DNA from: Acetobacteraceae bacterium
GTDB taxonomy: Bacteria; Pseudomonadota; Alphaproteobacteria; Acetobacterales; Acetobacteraceae
Direction of reading: 5' to 3'
DNA length: 64,000 nt
Assembly: GCA_039613835.1 (NCBI GenBank)
Contig: CP154827.1
Location: 776,501 to 840,500 of the forward strand
Notes under the pieces: generated by a model
What the model saw: only the letters and a program-made list of their open reading frames with translations
What the model was told of the DNA's origin: nothing
The model's database searches: none
Translations under genes and position numbers: made by a program
Shown: piece after piece, positions 19,686 to 29,486 of the stretch
Numbering within the stretch: position 1 is the stretch's first letter
Layout: the number at the start of each line of letters is the position of its first letter

Positions 19686-20428
19686 TGGCAAAGAAAGTTC
19701 GGGCCGACCTCCTCCTCGTCTCACGCGGATTGGTGGAAACGCGTGCCCGCGCCCAGGCCTTGATTATGGCCGGACTGGTTTTTACAGGCGAGAAGCGTGT
19801 CTCCAAACCGGGGGACAATCTTGACGAAGATGCGGCGCTTTCCGTGCGTGGGCAGGATCATCCCTGGGTGTCACGCGGCGGGCTGAAGCTCGACCATGCC
19901 ATCCAGCATTTCAAACTGGATGTCACGGATTGCGTCGCGCTGGATATCGGGGCGTCAACAGGCGGCTTCACCGATGTGCTTCTCACCCATGGCGCGCGCA
20001 AGGTTTACGCGGTCGATGTGGGGCATGGGCAGCTTGCCTGGCGCCTGCGCTCTGACCCACGCGTTGACGTGCGGGAAAAATGCAACGCACGCAACCTGTC
20101 GGAACAGGACGTGCCCGAGCCTGTCAATATCCTCGTCTGTGATGCGAGCTTCATCGGGTTAAGGATGGTCCTTCCCGCGCCGCTCGCCCTATGCGCACCC
20201 GGGAGCTGGGCGGTCGCGCTGATCAAACCTCAGTTTGAGGCGGGACGCACGGAGATCGGCGCCAAAGGGGTGGTGCGAGACCCGCAGATTCATCAACGCG
20301 TCTGCGATGAAATTGCCGATTGGTGGCGAAATCTGCCCGGTTGGAAGGTGCTTGGCGTGGAGCCCAGCCCGATCACCGGCCCGGAAGGCAATCGAGAATT
20401 CCTTATCGCGGCACGACGTCTGGACTAA
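19685..20428 (+). CDS. tlyA: TlyA-family rRNA (cytidine-2'-O)-methyltransferase/hemolysin
   Basis: A 247-residue protein with an N-terminal S4 RNA-binding domain (ADLLLVSRGLVETRARAQALI) and a FtsJ-like methyltransferase domain (SAM loop LDIGASTGGFTDVLL, then CDASFIGLR and LIKPQFEAG). TlyA proteins 2'-O-methylate cytidines of 16S/23S rRNA; the hemolysin name is historical. It is translationally coupled to dxs. The downstream stretch 20429-20494 contains an imperfect CGGGCT/AGCCCG inverted repeat but no good terminator. Confidence 0.9.
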   Translation: MAKKVRADLLLVSRGLVETRARAQALIMAGLVFTGEKRVSKPGDNLDEDAALSVRGQDHPWVSRGGLKLDHAIQHFKLDVTDCVALDIGASTGGFTDVLLTHGARKVYAVDVGHGQLAWRLRSDPRVDVREKCNARNLSEQDVPEPVNILVCDASFIGLRMVLPAPLALCAPGSWAVALIKPQFEAGRTEIGAKGVVRDPQIHQRVCDEIADWWRNLPGWKVLGVEPSPITGPEGNREFLIAARRLD

Positions 20429-20494
20429 AATTTCGGGCTTCATGACGTTTTGGTTTAAAAAATAGCCCGACTTTATGATAAGCCATCCCCCATT

Positions 20495-21714
20495 ATGACA
20501 GACAGCGTCTCGCTACCCGACCTCACTGCTGATGAACAGGCGCGCATTCAGGCCAAAGCCGCGCTTTTTCCGCCACCTTCGCCCGTTCTCGCAGATGGGC
20601 GGAAAGATCTGGTTGGGTTGTCACGAGAGGAGCTGATCGCCAAACTTGCTCTGCTGGGTGAAAAACCTTTCCACGCCAAGCAGCTCTGGCACTGGATCTA
20701 TCATCAGGGCGTCACGCAATTTGATGAAATGAGTTCCATTTCCCGCCCATTGCGGGAGAAGCTTGCCAGCTTGTATGTTATCGGGCGGCCGGATATCACA
20801 ACCCAGCAGACGGCCCGCGACGACACGCGCAAATTTCTGTTCCGTTTCCGTGATGGGCAGGAGGCCGAGACGGTCTATATACCTGATCGGCGGAAGGACC
20901 GTGGCGCGGTCTGCATTTCCTCCCAGGTGGGCTGCACCCTATCATACAGTTTCTGCCATACGGGCACACAGAAACTTGTGCGTAATCTCGGGGCGGCGGA
21001 AATCATCAGCCAGTTCATGGCGGCGCGTGACAGTTACGGGGAGTGGCCCAGCCCGACGGGGGACACGCCACGTCTGCTCTCAACCATCGTCATGATGGGA
21101 ATGGGTGGACCCCTTTATAATTATGACGAAGTCGCAAAAGCGATCACGATCATCATGGATGGTGAAGACATTGCACTATCCCGCCACCGCATCACCCTCT
21201 CAACCTCCGGCGTCGTGCCGATGATGGATCGTTGTGGCAGCGAGCTTGGTCTCAATCTGGCCATTTCCCTCCATGCGGTGCGGGATGATCTGCGCGATGT
21301 TCTGGTCCCGCTCAATCGCAAATACCCGATTGCAGAGCTGATGGCCGCATGTCGCCGCTACCCCTCTGCTTCCAATTTCCGGCGCATTACGTTTGAATAT
21401 GTCATGTTGCGCGACGTTAATGACAGTGTCGCCGACGCGCGGGCGCTTGTTCGGCTGATCCGCGACATGCCTGCGAAAGTTAATCTCATCCCTTTCAACC
21501 CGTGGCCCGGATCCGACTATCAGACCTCCACGCGGGAAGCGGTGGACAAATTCGCCGCCATTATCATGGATGCCGGTTTCGCCTCACCCATCCGGATGCC
21601 GCGCGGGCGCGAGATCCTGTGGCAGCCTGCGGACAATTAAAGACGGAAAGCCAGCGTGTTCGACGCGCATCCGCTGACCGCGTCGGCGATAACGGCCCGC
21701 AGGACGCATTTTGA
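20495..21714 (+). pseudogene. rlmN: 23S rRNA/tRNA adenine-C2 methyltransferase RlmN, inactivated
   Basis: The 381-codon open frame looks intact, but three catalytic elements are lost. The radical-SAM cluster motif CxxxCxxC reads CTLSYSFC: the middle Cys is Tyr (TAC at 20945-20947). The SAM-binding GMGEP reads GMGGP (Glu to Gly at 21107-21109). A frameshift at about 21619 replaces the universal C-terminus AACGQL, which carries the methyl-shuttling Cys, by WQPADN and a premature stop at 21640. The lost ending (VAACGQLKTESQRVRR) is readable in the next frame, which stays open to 21714. Other motifs (VYIPDRR, SLHAVRDDLRD, NLIPFNPWPG) are kept. An enzyme lacking both a cluster ligand and the methyl-carrier Cys cannot work by the known mechanism. 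Confidence 0.85.
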
Positions 21715-21718
21715 CGCG

Positions 21719-21746
21719 TTGACGTCCGGTAACAAACTGTTAGATT
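21719..21746 (+). promoter_or_regulatory. Possible sigma-70 promoter of argG
   Basis: TTGACG (21719-21724) and TAGATT (21741-21746) are separated by 16 bases and lie about 37 bases upstream of the argG ATG. The -35 box matches the consensus at five of six positions and the -10 at four of six. The site overlaps the end of the shifted rlmN frame. Called by eye, so only tentative. Confidence 0.35.
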
Positions 21747-21782
21747 TTTCGACAAGATGCACTTTAGAGAAAGAACGCCCCG

Positions 21783-23012
21783 ATGACCGCTCCCCATGTT
21801 AAGAAAGTCGTACTCGCTTACTCAGGTGGGTTGGATACATCGGTCATTCTTCGCTGGCTGCAAAAAGCTTATCATTGTGAAGTTGTCACCTTCACGGCAG
21901 ATCTCGGCCAGGGTGAGGAGCTGGAGCCCGCCCGGAGAAAAGCCGAGATATTCGGCGTTAAGGAGATCTTCATGGAAGACCTCCGCGAAACTTTCGTCAA
22001 AGACTTTGCCTTCCCGATGTTTCGCGCCAACACGCTTTATGAGGGCCAGTATCTTCTTGGGACATCCATCGCCCGCCCGCTGATCGCGCAGCGTCAGATT
22101 GAAATCGCCCAGCAGGTCGGCGCTGATGCGGTCGCGCATGGTGCGACCGGTAAAGGCAATGATCAGGTCCGGTTTGAGCTCGCTTATTATGCGCTGAAGC
22201 TCGATATTAAAGTTATAGCCCCTTGGCGGGAGTGGGATCTGACCTCCCGCACGAAGCTTCTGGCTTTCGCGGAGGAAAATCAGATCCCCGTCACGAAAGA
22301 CAAGCGCGGTGAGGCGCCTTTCTCGGTCGATGCCAATTTGCTGCATTCATCGTCAGAGGGGAAAGTTCTGGAAGATCCCGCCTTGGCGCCGGATGAAATC
22401 GTCTTCCAGCGCACAGTGTCACCGGAAAACGCGCCCGACCGCCCGACTGAAATCACAATCGATTTTAAAAATGGGGACCCGGTCGCGCTGAATGGTGAAG
22501 TGCTTTCACCCGCGACGCTGCTGACGCGGTTAAATGCGCTCGGGCGAGATAATGGCATCGGGCGGCTTGACCTGGTCGAGAACCGCTTTGTTGGCATGAA
22601 GTCCCGCGGCATTTACGAAACACCAGGCGGGACCATCCTGCTGGCCGCGCATCGCAGTATTGAGTCCATCACGCTCGATCGTGAGGCGATGCACCTTAAA
22701 GACAGTTTAATGCCGCGTTACGCGGAGATTATTTATAACGGTTTCTGGTTCTCGCCGGAGCGACGGATGCTCCAGGCACTGATTGATGCAAGCCAGCAAT
22801 CTGTTGAGGGGCGCGTGCGTTTGAAGCTCTATAAAGGTAACGTCATCTGCGTTGGACGTGAAAGCCCGACAAGCCTGTATGACACGCGCGTAGTCACTTT
22901 TGAGGATGATGCGGGTGCTTATAACCAGGTTGACGCGCAAGGCTTCATCCGTTTGAACGCTTTGCGCCTGCGCCTGGGGGGCCAAGTCGGTCGTAAAGGC
23001 GGGCGCTTGTAA
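21783..23012 (+). CDS. argG: Argininosuccinate synthase
   Basis: A 409-residue cytosolic enzyme that ligates citrulline and aspartate using ATP in arginine synthesis. The N-terminal ATP pyrophosphatase loop is [25 protein letters not shown] and [10 protein letters not shown] are further family signatures. Length is normal and there is no lesion. It starts with ATG at 21783, shortly after the rlmN remnant, and is followed 22 bases later by a lipoprotein FKBP gene, which may share its transcript. Its retention suggests arginine prototrophy is still selected. Confidence 0.96.
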   Translation: MTAPHVKKVVLAYSGGLDTSVILRWLQKAYHCEVVTFTADLGQGEELEPARRKAEIFGVKEIFMEDLRETFVKDFAFPMFRANTLYEGQYLLGTSIARPLIAQRQIEIAQQVGADAVAHGATGKGNDQVRFELAYYALKLDIKVIAPWREWDLTSRTKLLAFAEENQIPVTKDKRGEAPFSVDANLLHSSSEGKVLEDPALAPDEIVFQRTVSPENAPDRPTEITIDFKNGDPVALNGEVLSPATLLTRLNALGRDNGIGRLDLVENRFVGMKSRGIYETPGGTILLAAHRSIESITLDREAMHLKDSLMPRYAEIIYNGFWFSPERRMLQALIDASQQSVEGRVRLKLYKGNVICVGRESPTSLYDTRVVTFEDDAGAYNQVDAQGFIRLNALRLRLGGQVGRKGGRL

Positions 23013-23034
23013 TTATAAATAAGCGGAGCGAGAC

Positions 23035-23526
23035 ATGACCCGGCTTTACCCTGCCCTTAAAACATCTCTTGCCATGGCTTTCTGCCTTACCCTGCTCTCC
23101 TGCGGGTCTGGCCCGAAGGATGAGCCGGAACTGACCCCCGAGCAGTTCATGGCGAAAATGCGTGCGCAACCCGGCGTTAAGACGCTGCCGGATGGGCTTG
23201 CCTATAAAATCCTCAAATCAGGCCCGAAGGACGGTCTTTCCCCCGTGAAAGGCCAGACCATGATGGTGATTTATGAAGGGCGCCTGCCGGACGGGGCCAT
23301 TTTTGACAGCTCCGACCAGCATGGTACAGGGGCCTATATGCAGATGGGGCTCGACGGGCTTGTGCCTGGCTGGATGGAAGCCCTGCCCATGATGCATGTG
23401 GGGGATGAATGGATGCTCTATCTGCCGCCGAAACTCGCTTACGGCAAGCGTTCCATGGGCATCATCCCGCCGAACAGTCCGCTCGTTTTCAAAATCCGCC
23501 TGCTCGGGGTAGGTCAACGGGAATAA
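23035..23526 (+). CDS. FKBP-type peptidyl-prolyl isomerase lipoprotein
   Basis: A 163-residue exported protein. Residues 1-22 form a signal peptide with lipobox LLSC, predicting a lipid-anchored periplasmic protein. After a short linker comes one FKBP domain (DGLAYKILKSG, MVIYEGRLPDGAIFDSS, VPGWMEALPMMHVGDEW, AYGKRSMG, PLVFKIRLLGV) that would catalyse proline isomerisation in exported proteins. It lies between argG (22 bases) and a cytochrome c gene (3 bases), so at least the latter is cotranscribed. Confidence 0.88.
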   Translation: MTRLYPALKTSLAMAFCLTLLSCGSGPKDEPELTPEQFMAKMRAQPGVKTLPDGLAYKILKSGPKDGLSPVKGQTMMVIYEGRLPDGAIFDSSDQHGTGAYMQMGLDGLVPGWMEALPMMHVGDEWMLYLPPKLAYGKRSMGIIPPNSPLVFKIRLLGVGQRE

Positions 23527-23529
23527 AAT

Positions 23530-23991
23530 ATGCGCGTCCCTCTCGCGTTCGCGCCGCTCCTGGGTTTGGCCCTCATTCTGACCGGGTGCAAGGAGAAACC
23601 GCCCGGCCAGAAGCGATATGGCCCGAATTGCGGGATTTGCCATCATAATGGCACCGGCCAGACGGGAGAGTTTCCCCCACTGGTCGGCCGTCTGGATGTC
23701 ATTGCGCGCACGCCGGAAGGGCAGAAATTTCTGGCATCCGTCATGATTAATGGGCTCAACGGCCCGATTATGGCCAACGGCGCGCGATATAACTTCGCCA
23801 TGCCGCCTTTTGCCCAGATGAGTGATGATGACCTCGCCCTTATCCTCAACTGGCTGATTGCCCGCGGAGAGACAACGCCCCCTCCCGTCATCACACCGAA
23901 AATTTTCACTGAAGCGCGTCAGGCAGAAATCGGTCCAGGGAAGACACGTAAGCTGCGCCTTGATCTTCAGAAAAAGGGCCTCATCCCGTAA
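23530..23991 (+). CDS. Small c-type cytochrome lipoprotein
   Basis: A 153-residue protein with signal peptide and lipobox LTGC, then a single haem-attachment motif CGICH near residue 37 and a distal Met in NFAMPPF (near residue 96), the typical class I mono-haem arrangement. It is likely a membrane-tethered periplasmic electron carrier. Similar small cytochromes accept electrons from periplasmic dehydrogenases, several of which are broken in this window, yet this gene is intact. It follows the FKBP gene by three bases. Confidence 0.82.
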   Translation: MRVPLAFAPLLGLALILTGCKEKPPGQKRYGPNCGICHHNGTGQTGEFPPLVGRLDVIARTPEGQKFLASVMINGLNGPIMANGARYNFAMPPFAQMSDDDLALILNWLIARGETTPPPVITPKIFTEARQAEIGPGKTRKLRLDLQKKGLIP

Positions 23992-24079
23992 CAAAACCAA
24001 GCGCACGACCCACGCATCGCCATCCGGCAAAAATTGAAGAGAAGATTGACGGACAAGCACAAAAACCGGAAAATACATC

Positions 24080-25075
24080 ATGCAGCGCGTTTTTTCAGGC
24101 ATTCAGCCGACAGGCACCCCCCAACTCGGCAATTATCTCGGTGCGATCCGTAATTGGGTTGCATTGCAGCAGCGTTATGACTGCGTTTTCTGCTTGGTGG
24201 ATCTCCATGCCATTACCGTTTCCCGGACACCGGCGCAATTGCGCGGAGACACACTGATCCAGGCCGCCTGTCTGGTCGTGTCCGGCATCGATCCTGAGAA
24301 ACATATCCTTTATAATCAGTCCGCCGTCTCAGCCCATACGCGCCTCGCCTGGATTTTCAATTGCGTCACCCGCCTTGGCTGGCTCAACCGGATGACGCAG
24401 TTTAAGGAGAAAGCGGGTAAGGACCGTGAAAATCACTCAGCGGGGCTGTATATTTATCCGAGCCTGATGGCGGCAGATATTCACGCCTTCAAAGCCACGC
24501 TCGTCCCTGTCGGCGATGATCAACGCCAGCATCTTGAACTCGCCAATGACATTGGTGAAAAATTCAATCATGATTATGGCGTCACCTTTTTCCCGCATAT
24601 TGAGGGACTGATCCCCGTTGAGACTGCACGCGTCATGAGCCTGCGGGACGGCACAAAGAAAATGTCCAAATCCGACATTTCTGCCCAGTCACGCATTGAA
24701 CTCACCGATTCCGCCGATGAAATCCGGCTGAAAATCCGGCGCGCCAAAACGGATTCGGACCCGATACCGGCCACGATCGCTGAATTGGCGGAACGCCCTG
24801 AAGCGCTCAATCTCCTCTCCATCCACGCCGCCATCGTGGGGGAAAAGCTTGAGAACGTCGTCGCGCACTTTTGTGGTCGGGGTTTCGGGCACGTCAAATC
24901 GGCTTTGTCGGACGCGCTGATTGAAAAAATCGTCCCGATCGGGGACGAAGCACGACGCCTCATGAATGATGAAGCCTATCTCGTCACTATCCTGCGTGAA
25001 GGCGCTGAGAAGGCACGGGCGATTGCCGAACCGATTGTTGATAAGGCGGAAAAAATCGTTGGCTTTATCCGTTAA
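24080..25075 (+). CDS. trpS: Tryptophan--tRNA ligase
   Basis: A 331-residue class I aminoacyl-tRNA synthetase that charges tRNA-Trp. The HIGH-equivalent is PQLGN within SGIQPTGTPQLGNYLG, where the His position is Gln; this position is also variable in Bacillus-type enzymes (recalled). The KMSKS loop is perfect (KKMSKSD). MTQFKEKAGK and PVGDDQRQHLEL are further signatures. The frame is complete with ATG at 24080. The 88 bases upstream show no leader peptide or T-box. Confidence 0.95.
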   Translation: MQRVFSGIQPTGTPQLGNYLGAIRNWVALQQRYDCVFCLVDLHAITVSRTPAQLRGDTLIQAACLVVSGIDPEKHILYNQSAVSAHTRLAWIFNCVTRLGWLNRMTQFKEKAGKDRENHSAGLYIYPSLMAADIHAFKATLVPVGDDQRQHLELANDIGEKFNHDYGVTFFPHIEGLIPVETARVMSLRDGTKKMSKSDISAQSRIELTDSADEIRLKIRRAKTDSDPIPATIAELAERPEALNLLSIHAAIVGEKLENVVAHFCGRGFGHVKSALSDALIEKIVPIGDEARRLMNDEAYLVTILREGAEKARAIAEPIVDKAEKIVGFIR

Positions 25076-25110
25076 GCCCATCAGGTTTGAGGAAGGGCGT
25101 TACGGGTATC

Positions 25111-25527
25111 ATGCGACAGGCATTCCACACACTTGACATCACCACCCACCGCAAGGGCCTGATCAATATCACGGCCTCTGTGGAAGATTGGGTTGCCGAA
25201 ACCGGCATTGAGGCGGGGCTGCTGACATTATGGTGCGGTCATACCTCCGCCTCCCTCACCGTGCAGGAAAATGCCGACCCAACCGTTCTGCGTGATATTG
25301 AGGCCTATTTTGATGACCTTGTCCCGGAAACACGGCATTACCAGCATGATTATGAGGGGGCCGATGATATGCCGGCCCATCTACGCAGCTTACTGACAAA
25401 CACGCAGCTCAGCCTCCCTGTCAGGGATGGGCGCACTGTCCTCGGCACCTGGCAGGGACTTTATCTGTTTGAACACCGACGCCGCCCCCATCAGCGGCAG
25501 ATCGTGCTCCATCTGATAGGTAACTAA
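25111..25527 (+). CDS. YjbQ/UPF0047 family protein
   Basis: A 138-residue single-domain protein of the UPF0047 family, with the conserved TLWCGHTSASLTVQENADP and the C-terminal GTWQGLYLFEHR ... IVLHLIG. Members have been linked to thiamine-phosphate synthase activity, but the physiological role is unsettled. An ATG at 25111 was preferred over a TTG at 25087. It converges with the RNase T2 pseudogene across 19 bases. Confidence 0.88.
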   Translation: MRQAFHTLDITTHRKGLINITASVEDWVAETGIEAGLLTLWCGHTSASLTVQENADPTVLRDIEAYFDDLVPETRHYQHDYEGADDMPAHLRSLLTNTQLSLPVRDGRTVLGTWQGLYLFEHRRRPHQRQIVLHLIGN

Positions 25528-25546
25528 GCGCCCCCTCACGCATTTT

Positions 25547-26310
25547 TCAGGGCGCGTCCGACCAATCTGGCAGAAAGAACTTTGCCGGGCAGCTACTGCG
25601 CCTTCCAGACACGGAGGCGAATGCACCCATGTGGGGGAAGCCCTCCATCGTCGCGGGGTTGAGAGCGAGCTGAACCTCAACGAGGATGGCGCGCTTCATC
25701 GTGTCGCGTCGACAGCGCAGCACGATCCCGCCATTCGGAAAACGCGGCCAGTCCCGTCGAACTGATGCGAAAAACGCCGCACGCGACATTTTTTTACCGA
25801 CCCCGGCACGCAGAAAGGCTGCCGTCTCCGTATGCAGAAAATCATCGCGCACCTTCAGCGCCGATCTGATCGTTTTATCCGGGTCAAGATCGAGACAGGC
25901 AAGGTGCTTTTCGGCCTCATGCGCTACGAGATCCCTGCCCGTATCGGCCGTGACGCGCCGGAAAGCCGCCTGCGTCTCCTCACTTATCGAGGTTGCCCGG
26001 CTGTGCGCCCCGATCGGGACGGCCTGACATCCTCTCTGCTCCCAGATTTTTTCCGGCAAACCGGCATTCTCTAGCGATTTGGGCTCAGACGGCCAGGCAC
26101 CATGTAACCCGATGAGATTTTCATGAGTCATCATTGCCGTGCATTGATGAGAGACCAGGCAGAAACCGGGCAACCAACTGAGGGCAATCGTGTAGTGATC
26201 AAACTTCGTGTTCGGTAACGCCGCATGAGCCAAAGAGGCACATGTGCTCCAGAGCAGCGCCAGGACGCAGATGAATCGACATGGCGAATGTGGAAAATGG
26301 GGATTTTCAT
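25547..26310 (-). pseudogene. Secreted ribonuclease T2-like protein, frameshifted in the signal peptide
   Basis: The body reads as RNase T2: FDHYTIALSWLPGFC, then the first catalytic segment LHGAWPS and the second as HEAEKHLAC. Both catalytic His and the Glu/Lys survive, but the usual HEWxKHG is altered (Trp to Ala, Gly to Leu). The expected start ATG at 26310 has a GAGAGG site and opens MKIPIFHIRHV. The rest of the signal peptide (FICVLALLWSTCASLAHA) lies in another frame with no start of its own, so a one-base indel near 26270 separates export signal from enzyme. An ATG-like start after the signal (26233) would give a cytoplasmic, probably inactive protein of 228 residues. Confidence 0.65.
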
Positions 26311-26576
26311 TCCATGCCTCTCACAAATAAATTCTCTCATGAAATTTCCGACCTTATCCCGCGTCTGCCGGACAGGGTTAAGACTCTTTTAACGTTGGCG
26401 AGCTTAGGGCGATCAAAAGCTTTATGTAAATTCCAAATCAGGTGCGCGGTGACCTTCTCGTACGCGCTGACGGTGCCAAGTCTCCTTGAACCACGTTAGA
26501 GAGATATGAATTTTCGTAAAGCGTTGTTAAAAGGGTTTGTCGCACGTCATGCCATTTCAGACAAAGGGTGCAGGAC

Positions 26577-27452
26577 ATGATTGTCAATAGAGGTCGAGGC
26601 TTATGGATTATCGTGCGAGAGACCTCGACGCCGCTAATCATCTTTGCGACCTGGGACTTTATCGTCGTCATCCTCTACCAGATTTACCATCAGGAATGGA
26701 TGGAGCAACCCGCCCTTCCGGTTTCCCTGATGGGTTCCGCCTTGGCCCTGTTTCTCGGAATGCGGAACAACGCAGCTTATGCGAGATGGTGGGAGGGGCG
26801 CAGCCTTTGGGGCTCCGTGACAAATAATTGCCGCTCCTTCGCCCGTCAGGCCGCCTCCCTCCTTGAAGGTCGGCCGGACCTGTCGCGGGCGATGGCGGCT
26901 TATCCTTATCTGCTGCGGAGCGCCCTTTCAGGTTTGAATGAAGGCCCGGACCCCCAACGCTTCCTGACGCCGCAAATGTTCGAGCGCATCATGGTCCGCC
27001 GTAACAAGCCGAACGCGCTTCTTTATGAAATCGGGCTTGAGGTCGCGCGGGAGGTTGCTGAAAAGAAAATCGATGGCGCGGTGCATGGCGCGGTTGACCG
27101 CATCTTGAGTGATCTGGCCAATTCCCAGGGCGGGTTGGAGCGGATCAAAAACACCCCGCTTCCCATTCAATATTCAACGATCCCGCTTTTTGTCACCCAT
27201 GTTTTCTGCATTGTGTTGCCGCTTTCAGCCGTACAGACCTTAGGTTGGATCACCCCCCTCGGCTCCAGTCTTGTCGGGTTCCTGTTTCAGGCGCTGGATA
27301 AAAGCGGGCGTGACCTGCAGGAGCCCTTCCGCCCCAGCGTGCACGCCCTGCCAATGCTGACCATGTCGCGCACGATTGAAATCGACCTTTTACAAGCAAT
27401 CGGGGAGAAAGTCGGGCTGCCCATTGAGCTTGTCAATGACGTGCAGCCCTGA
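26577..27452 (+). CDS. Bestrophin-like (UPF0187) membrane protein
   Basis: About 291 residues with four hydrophobic stretches and the bestrophin/YneE signature near the N-terminus (ALALFLGMRNNAAYARWWEGRSLWG), plus a conserved C-terminal GVPIEL-like ending (GLPIELVNDV). Bacterial homologues form pentameric ion channels in the inner membrane; ion selectivity here is unknown. ATG 26577 behind AAGGG is preferred to a GTG at 26568. The 266 bases upstream, between it and the divergent RNase T2 remnant, hold no other gene I can support. Confidence 0.85.
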   Translation: MIVNRGRGLWIIVRETSTPLIIFATWDFIVVILYQIYHQEWMEQPALPVSLMGSALALFLGMRNNAAYARWWEGRSLWGSVTNNCRSFARQAASLLEGRPDLSRAMAAYPYLLRSALSGLNEGPDPQRFLTPQMFERIMVRRNKPNALLYEIGLEVAREVAEKKIDGAVHGAVDRILSDLANSQGGLERIKNTPLPIQYSTIPLFVTHVFCIVLPLSAVQTLGWITPLGSSLVGFLFQALDKSGRDLQEPFRPSVHALPMLTMSRTIEIDLLQAIGEKVGLPIELVNDVQP

Positions 27453-27512
27453 GCCGCGTCTCTTTTGCAAAGGATTGCAGACAAATCCCATTATCTATGT
27501 TATACGCTTCAG

Positions 27513-28106
27513 ATGAGCAAATCCAGAACCACTCTGAGCGAAGCGATTGAAGACGCGATGCCCTGTAGCGCCGCAACATCATCTCCCCATCCGACTGAGC
27601 CCGCAACCATGAAGGAGGCGCCGTTCCAGGAGGGCGATTCGATTGTTTATGCCACGCATGGCGTGGGCCGCGTTGATCGCATCGGTGTTGACGAAATTGC
27701 CGGGACGAAGCTGGAATTCATCCAGATTTCCTTCCCCGGCAACCAGATGACGTTGCGCATCCCGCTTGCCAAAGCTCAGAAATCCGGCCTTCGTAAAATT
27801 GTCACGCAGGACATCGTTGATAAAGCGATGTCGGTCATTAAAGGCAAACCCCATGTCAGCCGCGGCATGTGGGCCCGTCGCGCCGTCGCCTATCAGGAAA
27901 AGATCAATTCCGGGGATCTTGTTCAGATCGCCGAGGTGCTGCGCGATTTACGCCGGAATGTCGATAGTCTTGATGGCAGCTTCAGTGAGCGCAAGCTTTT
28001 TGAAGCCGCGCAGGAGCGTTTTGTCAGTGAAGTCGCGGTTCTCGAAAATCGCGATTCCGCGGTAGTCCTGCAGGAACTGACGGAAAAAATGAAGGCGCTT
28101 TCCTGA
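27513..28106 (+). CDS. CarD-family transcriptional regulator
   Basis: A 197-residue protein with an N-terminal RNA-polymerase-interaction domain (GDSIVYATHGVGRVDRI, then FIQISFPGNQMTLRIP) and a helical C-terminal domain (MWARRAVAYQEKINSGDL, ERKLFEAAQERF). CarD proteins bind the RNA polymerase beta subunit and stabilise open promoter complexes, acting globally on rRNA and housekeeping genes. The first 35 residues are polar, disordered and not conserved. ATG at 27513 chosen over an upstream TTG. Confidence 0.93.
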   Translation: MSKSRTTLSEAIEDAMPCSAATSSPHPTEPATMKEAPFQEGDSIVYATHGVGRVDRIGVDEIAGTKLEFIQISFPGNQMTLRIPLAKAQKSGLRKIVTQDIVDKAMSVIKGKPHVSRGMWARRAVAYQEKINSGDLVQIAEVLRDLRRNVDSLDGSFSERKLFEAAQERFVSEVAVLENRDSAVVLQELTEKMKALS

Positions 28107-28207
28107 GATTCTGCTTTAGGGACGTCAACCCACCCGCTGTTATCTCACTTGTCCTTTTGGCAGCGGCTTTATGTGTTCGCTTCTGACATGCCAGGGGAGA
28201 GGCCGTG

Positions 28208-29009
<802 letters not shown>

Positions 29010-29032
29010 CACCCACATAATCGGAGCTAGTT

Positions 29033-29389
29033 GTTCCGCAACACGACAAAATCCTGATTATTGAAGATGATTTCCTCATTGGCGCCTGCCTTGGGGAATT
29101 TCTGATTTCGAGCGGCTATGAGGCGCTTATCGCCACAAGCTGTGAGGAGGCGCAGACCATTTTCAGGCAGGAGGGCGATATTGCGGCGGCAATTATCGAC
29201 CTCACTCTGCCCGATGGAGATGGTTTCGCGTTGGGGCGCGTTTTATCGCAGGAAAAACCGGGCCTCGCCATCATTTATACGACCGGGAATATGATGAATG
29301 CCAGCACCCTCTCCCCACGTGAGAAATTTGCGGCCAAGCCTTATATTTATGAGGATCTTGTCGCGCAACTTGAGAGCCTGCTCAAATAA
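29033..29389 (+). pseudogene. Single-domain response regulator (receiver), no start codon
   Basis: An open frame of 118 codons encodes a CheY-like receiver: acidic pair in LIIEDDFLI, phospho-acceptor Asp in IIDLTLPDGDG, a Thr in IIYTTGN and the conserved Lys in FAAKPY. The frame is bounded upstream by TAA at 29018-29020 and has no ATG, GTG or TTG before the first conserved residues, although a GGAG ribosome-site-like sequence sits at 29023-29026. Either the start codon has mutated or a one-base shift separated it from the body. There is no histidine kinase nearby. Not picked up by start-based gene finding. Confidence 0.65.
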
Positions 29390-29486
29390 CATCGCTGAGC
29401 GCGCGGCGGAATGTTTGCCTCTCACCTGAATGAGTCGTCAAACGGCCCCCTTGTCCAGATGCGCCAAGCGGTGTTACGTCCTCGAC

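Noticed and set aside
20429..20494. Terminator hairpin after tlyA
   Set aside because: The CGGGCT/AGCCCG arms are separated by about 30 bases and no T tract follows, so a Rho-independent terminator is not supported.
23218..24102. 294-codon minus-strand frame across FKBP and cytochrome c
   Set aside because: Opposite two genes with clear lipoboxes and domain motifs; no ribosome site or conserved motif of its own.
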